Below are positions 62,950 to 64,000 of a stretch of DNA of 64,000 bases, in pieces (the stretch's first letter is position 1; each line of letters begins with the position of its first letter). Below the pieces are notes generated by a model. The model ran no database searches. It had not been told where the DNA came from and worked only from the letters and a program-made list of their open reading frames with translations. The position numbers and the translations under genes are program-made. The stretch is from Prorocentrum cordatum (Eukaryota > Sar > Dinophyceae > Prorocentrales > Prorocentraceae), in the NCBI GenBank assembly GCA_963575745.1, contig CAUYUJ010018560.1, forward strand, positions 62,001 to 126,000, in the 5' to 3' direction.

Positions 62950-63135
62950 TTTCCTCCAAGATGGCCCCAAGAAGCGCCCAGGAGGCACCAAGAGGCCCCA
63001 AGATGGCCCCAAGAGGCCCCCAGGAGGCTCCCAAGAGGCCTCCAAGAGGCCCCAAAGATGCCCCCAAGAGGCCCCCAAGAGGCCCCAAGAGGCGCCGAAG
63101 ACGCCCCAAGAGGCCTCCAAGAGGCTCCCAAAAGA
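62950..63135 (-). repeat. Degenerate CCCCAAGAGGC array (family D)
   Basis: CCAAGATGGCCCCAAGAAGC, CCCCCAAGAGGC and CTCCAAGAGGC words lead directly into the CTA tract. Confidence 0.8.
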
Positions 63136-63154
63136 CATCTACTACTCTTTCTAC

Positions 63155-64000
<846 letters not shown>

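Overview
This window is nuclear DNA of a dinoflagellate. The decisive evidence is a perfect 22-nt copy of the dinoflagellate spliced leader (DinoSL) at 47647-47668 on the minus strand. It sits at the 5' end of an intact, intronless 451-codon reading frame. The other properties fit a large dinoflagellate genome: high G+C, very low gene density, dense microsatellites and minisatellites, many small dispersed inverted-repeat elements, and decayed gene copies. The species cannot be named from the sequence.

The main feature is a complete retroposed mRNA (retrogene) at 45998-47668 on the minus strand. Its parts, in order, are the full DinoSL, a 69-nt 5' UTR, an ATG, a reading frame for a 451-residue secreted-type protein of unknown family, a roughly 210-nt 3' UTR and a short A-rich tail. 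An identical 20-bp direct repeat flanks it on both sides, so it has every mark of mRNA retroposition. It landed inside a copy of a dispersed repeat that occurs elsewhere in the window.

The second theme is small terminal-inverted-repeat (TIR) or foldback elements. Family A (five copies, about 120-145 bp, ends like GCCATCGCTCGG), family B (three fuller copies plus a half copy, CGATGCATCGG core), family E (two copies), family I (foldback) and a Tc1/mariner-like MITE (three copies, ends TACAGTC) are all recognisable. Two of them, A at 17752-17894 and B at 50402-50641, lie between coding-like segments of the same strand. In both cases removal as a GT-AG intron joins open frames. They therefore look like introners, transposons that create introns.

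Layout: 0-5 kb is tandem arrays; 5-15 kb is foldback elements, microsatellites and a tandem duplication; 16.9-19.8 kb holds two decayed coding regions on the minus strand; 20-33 kb is mostly simple repeats and minisatellites; 33-40 kb is dispersed elements and an A+T-rich island; 40.7-41.9 kb is an 11-bp satellite; 42.5-45.3 kb holds two 90-bp arrays; 46-47.7 kb is the retrogene; 49.6-51.9 kb is a decayed gene with the B-type intron; 52-55.5 kb holds further decayed coding pieces; 56-64 kb is repeat arrays ending in a long CTA tract. Most long open frames here come from G+C-rich or triplet repeats and are not reported as genes. No rRNA gene, tRNA gene or CRISPR array was recognised.
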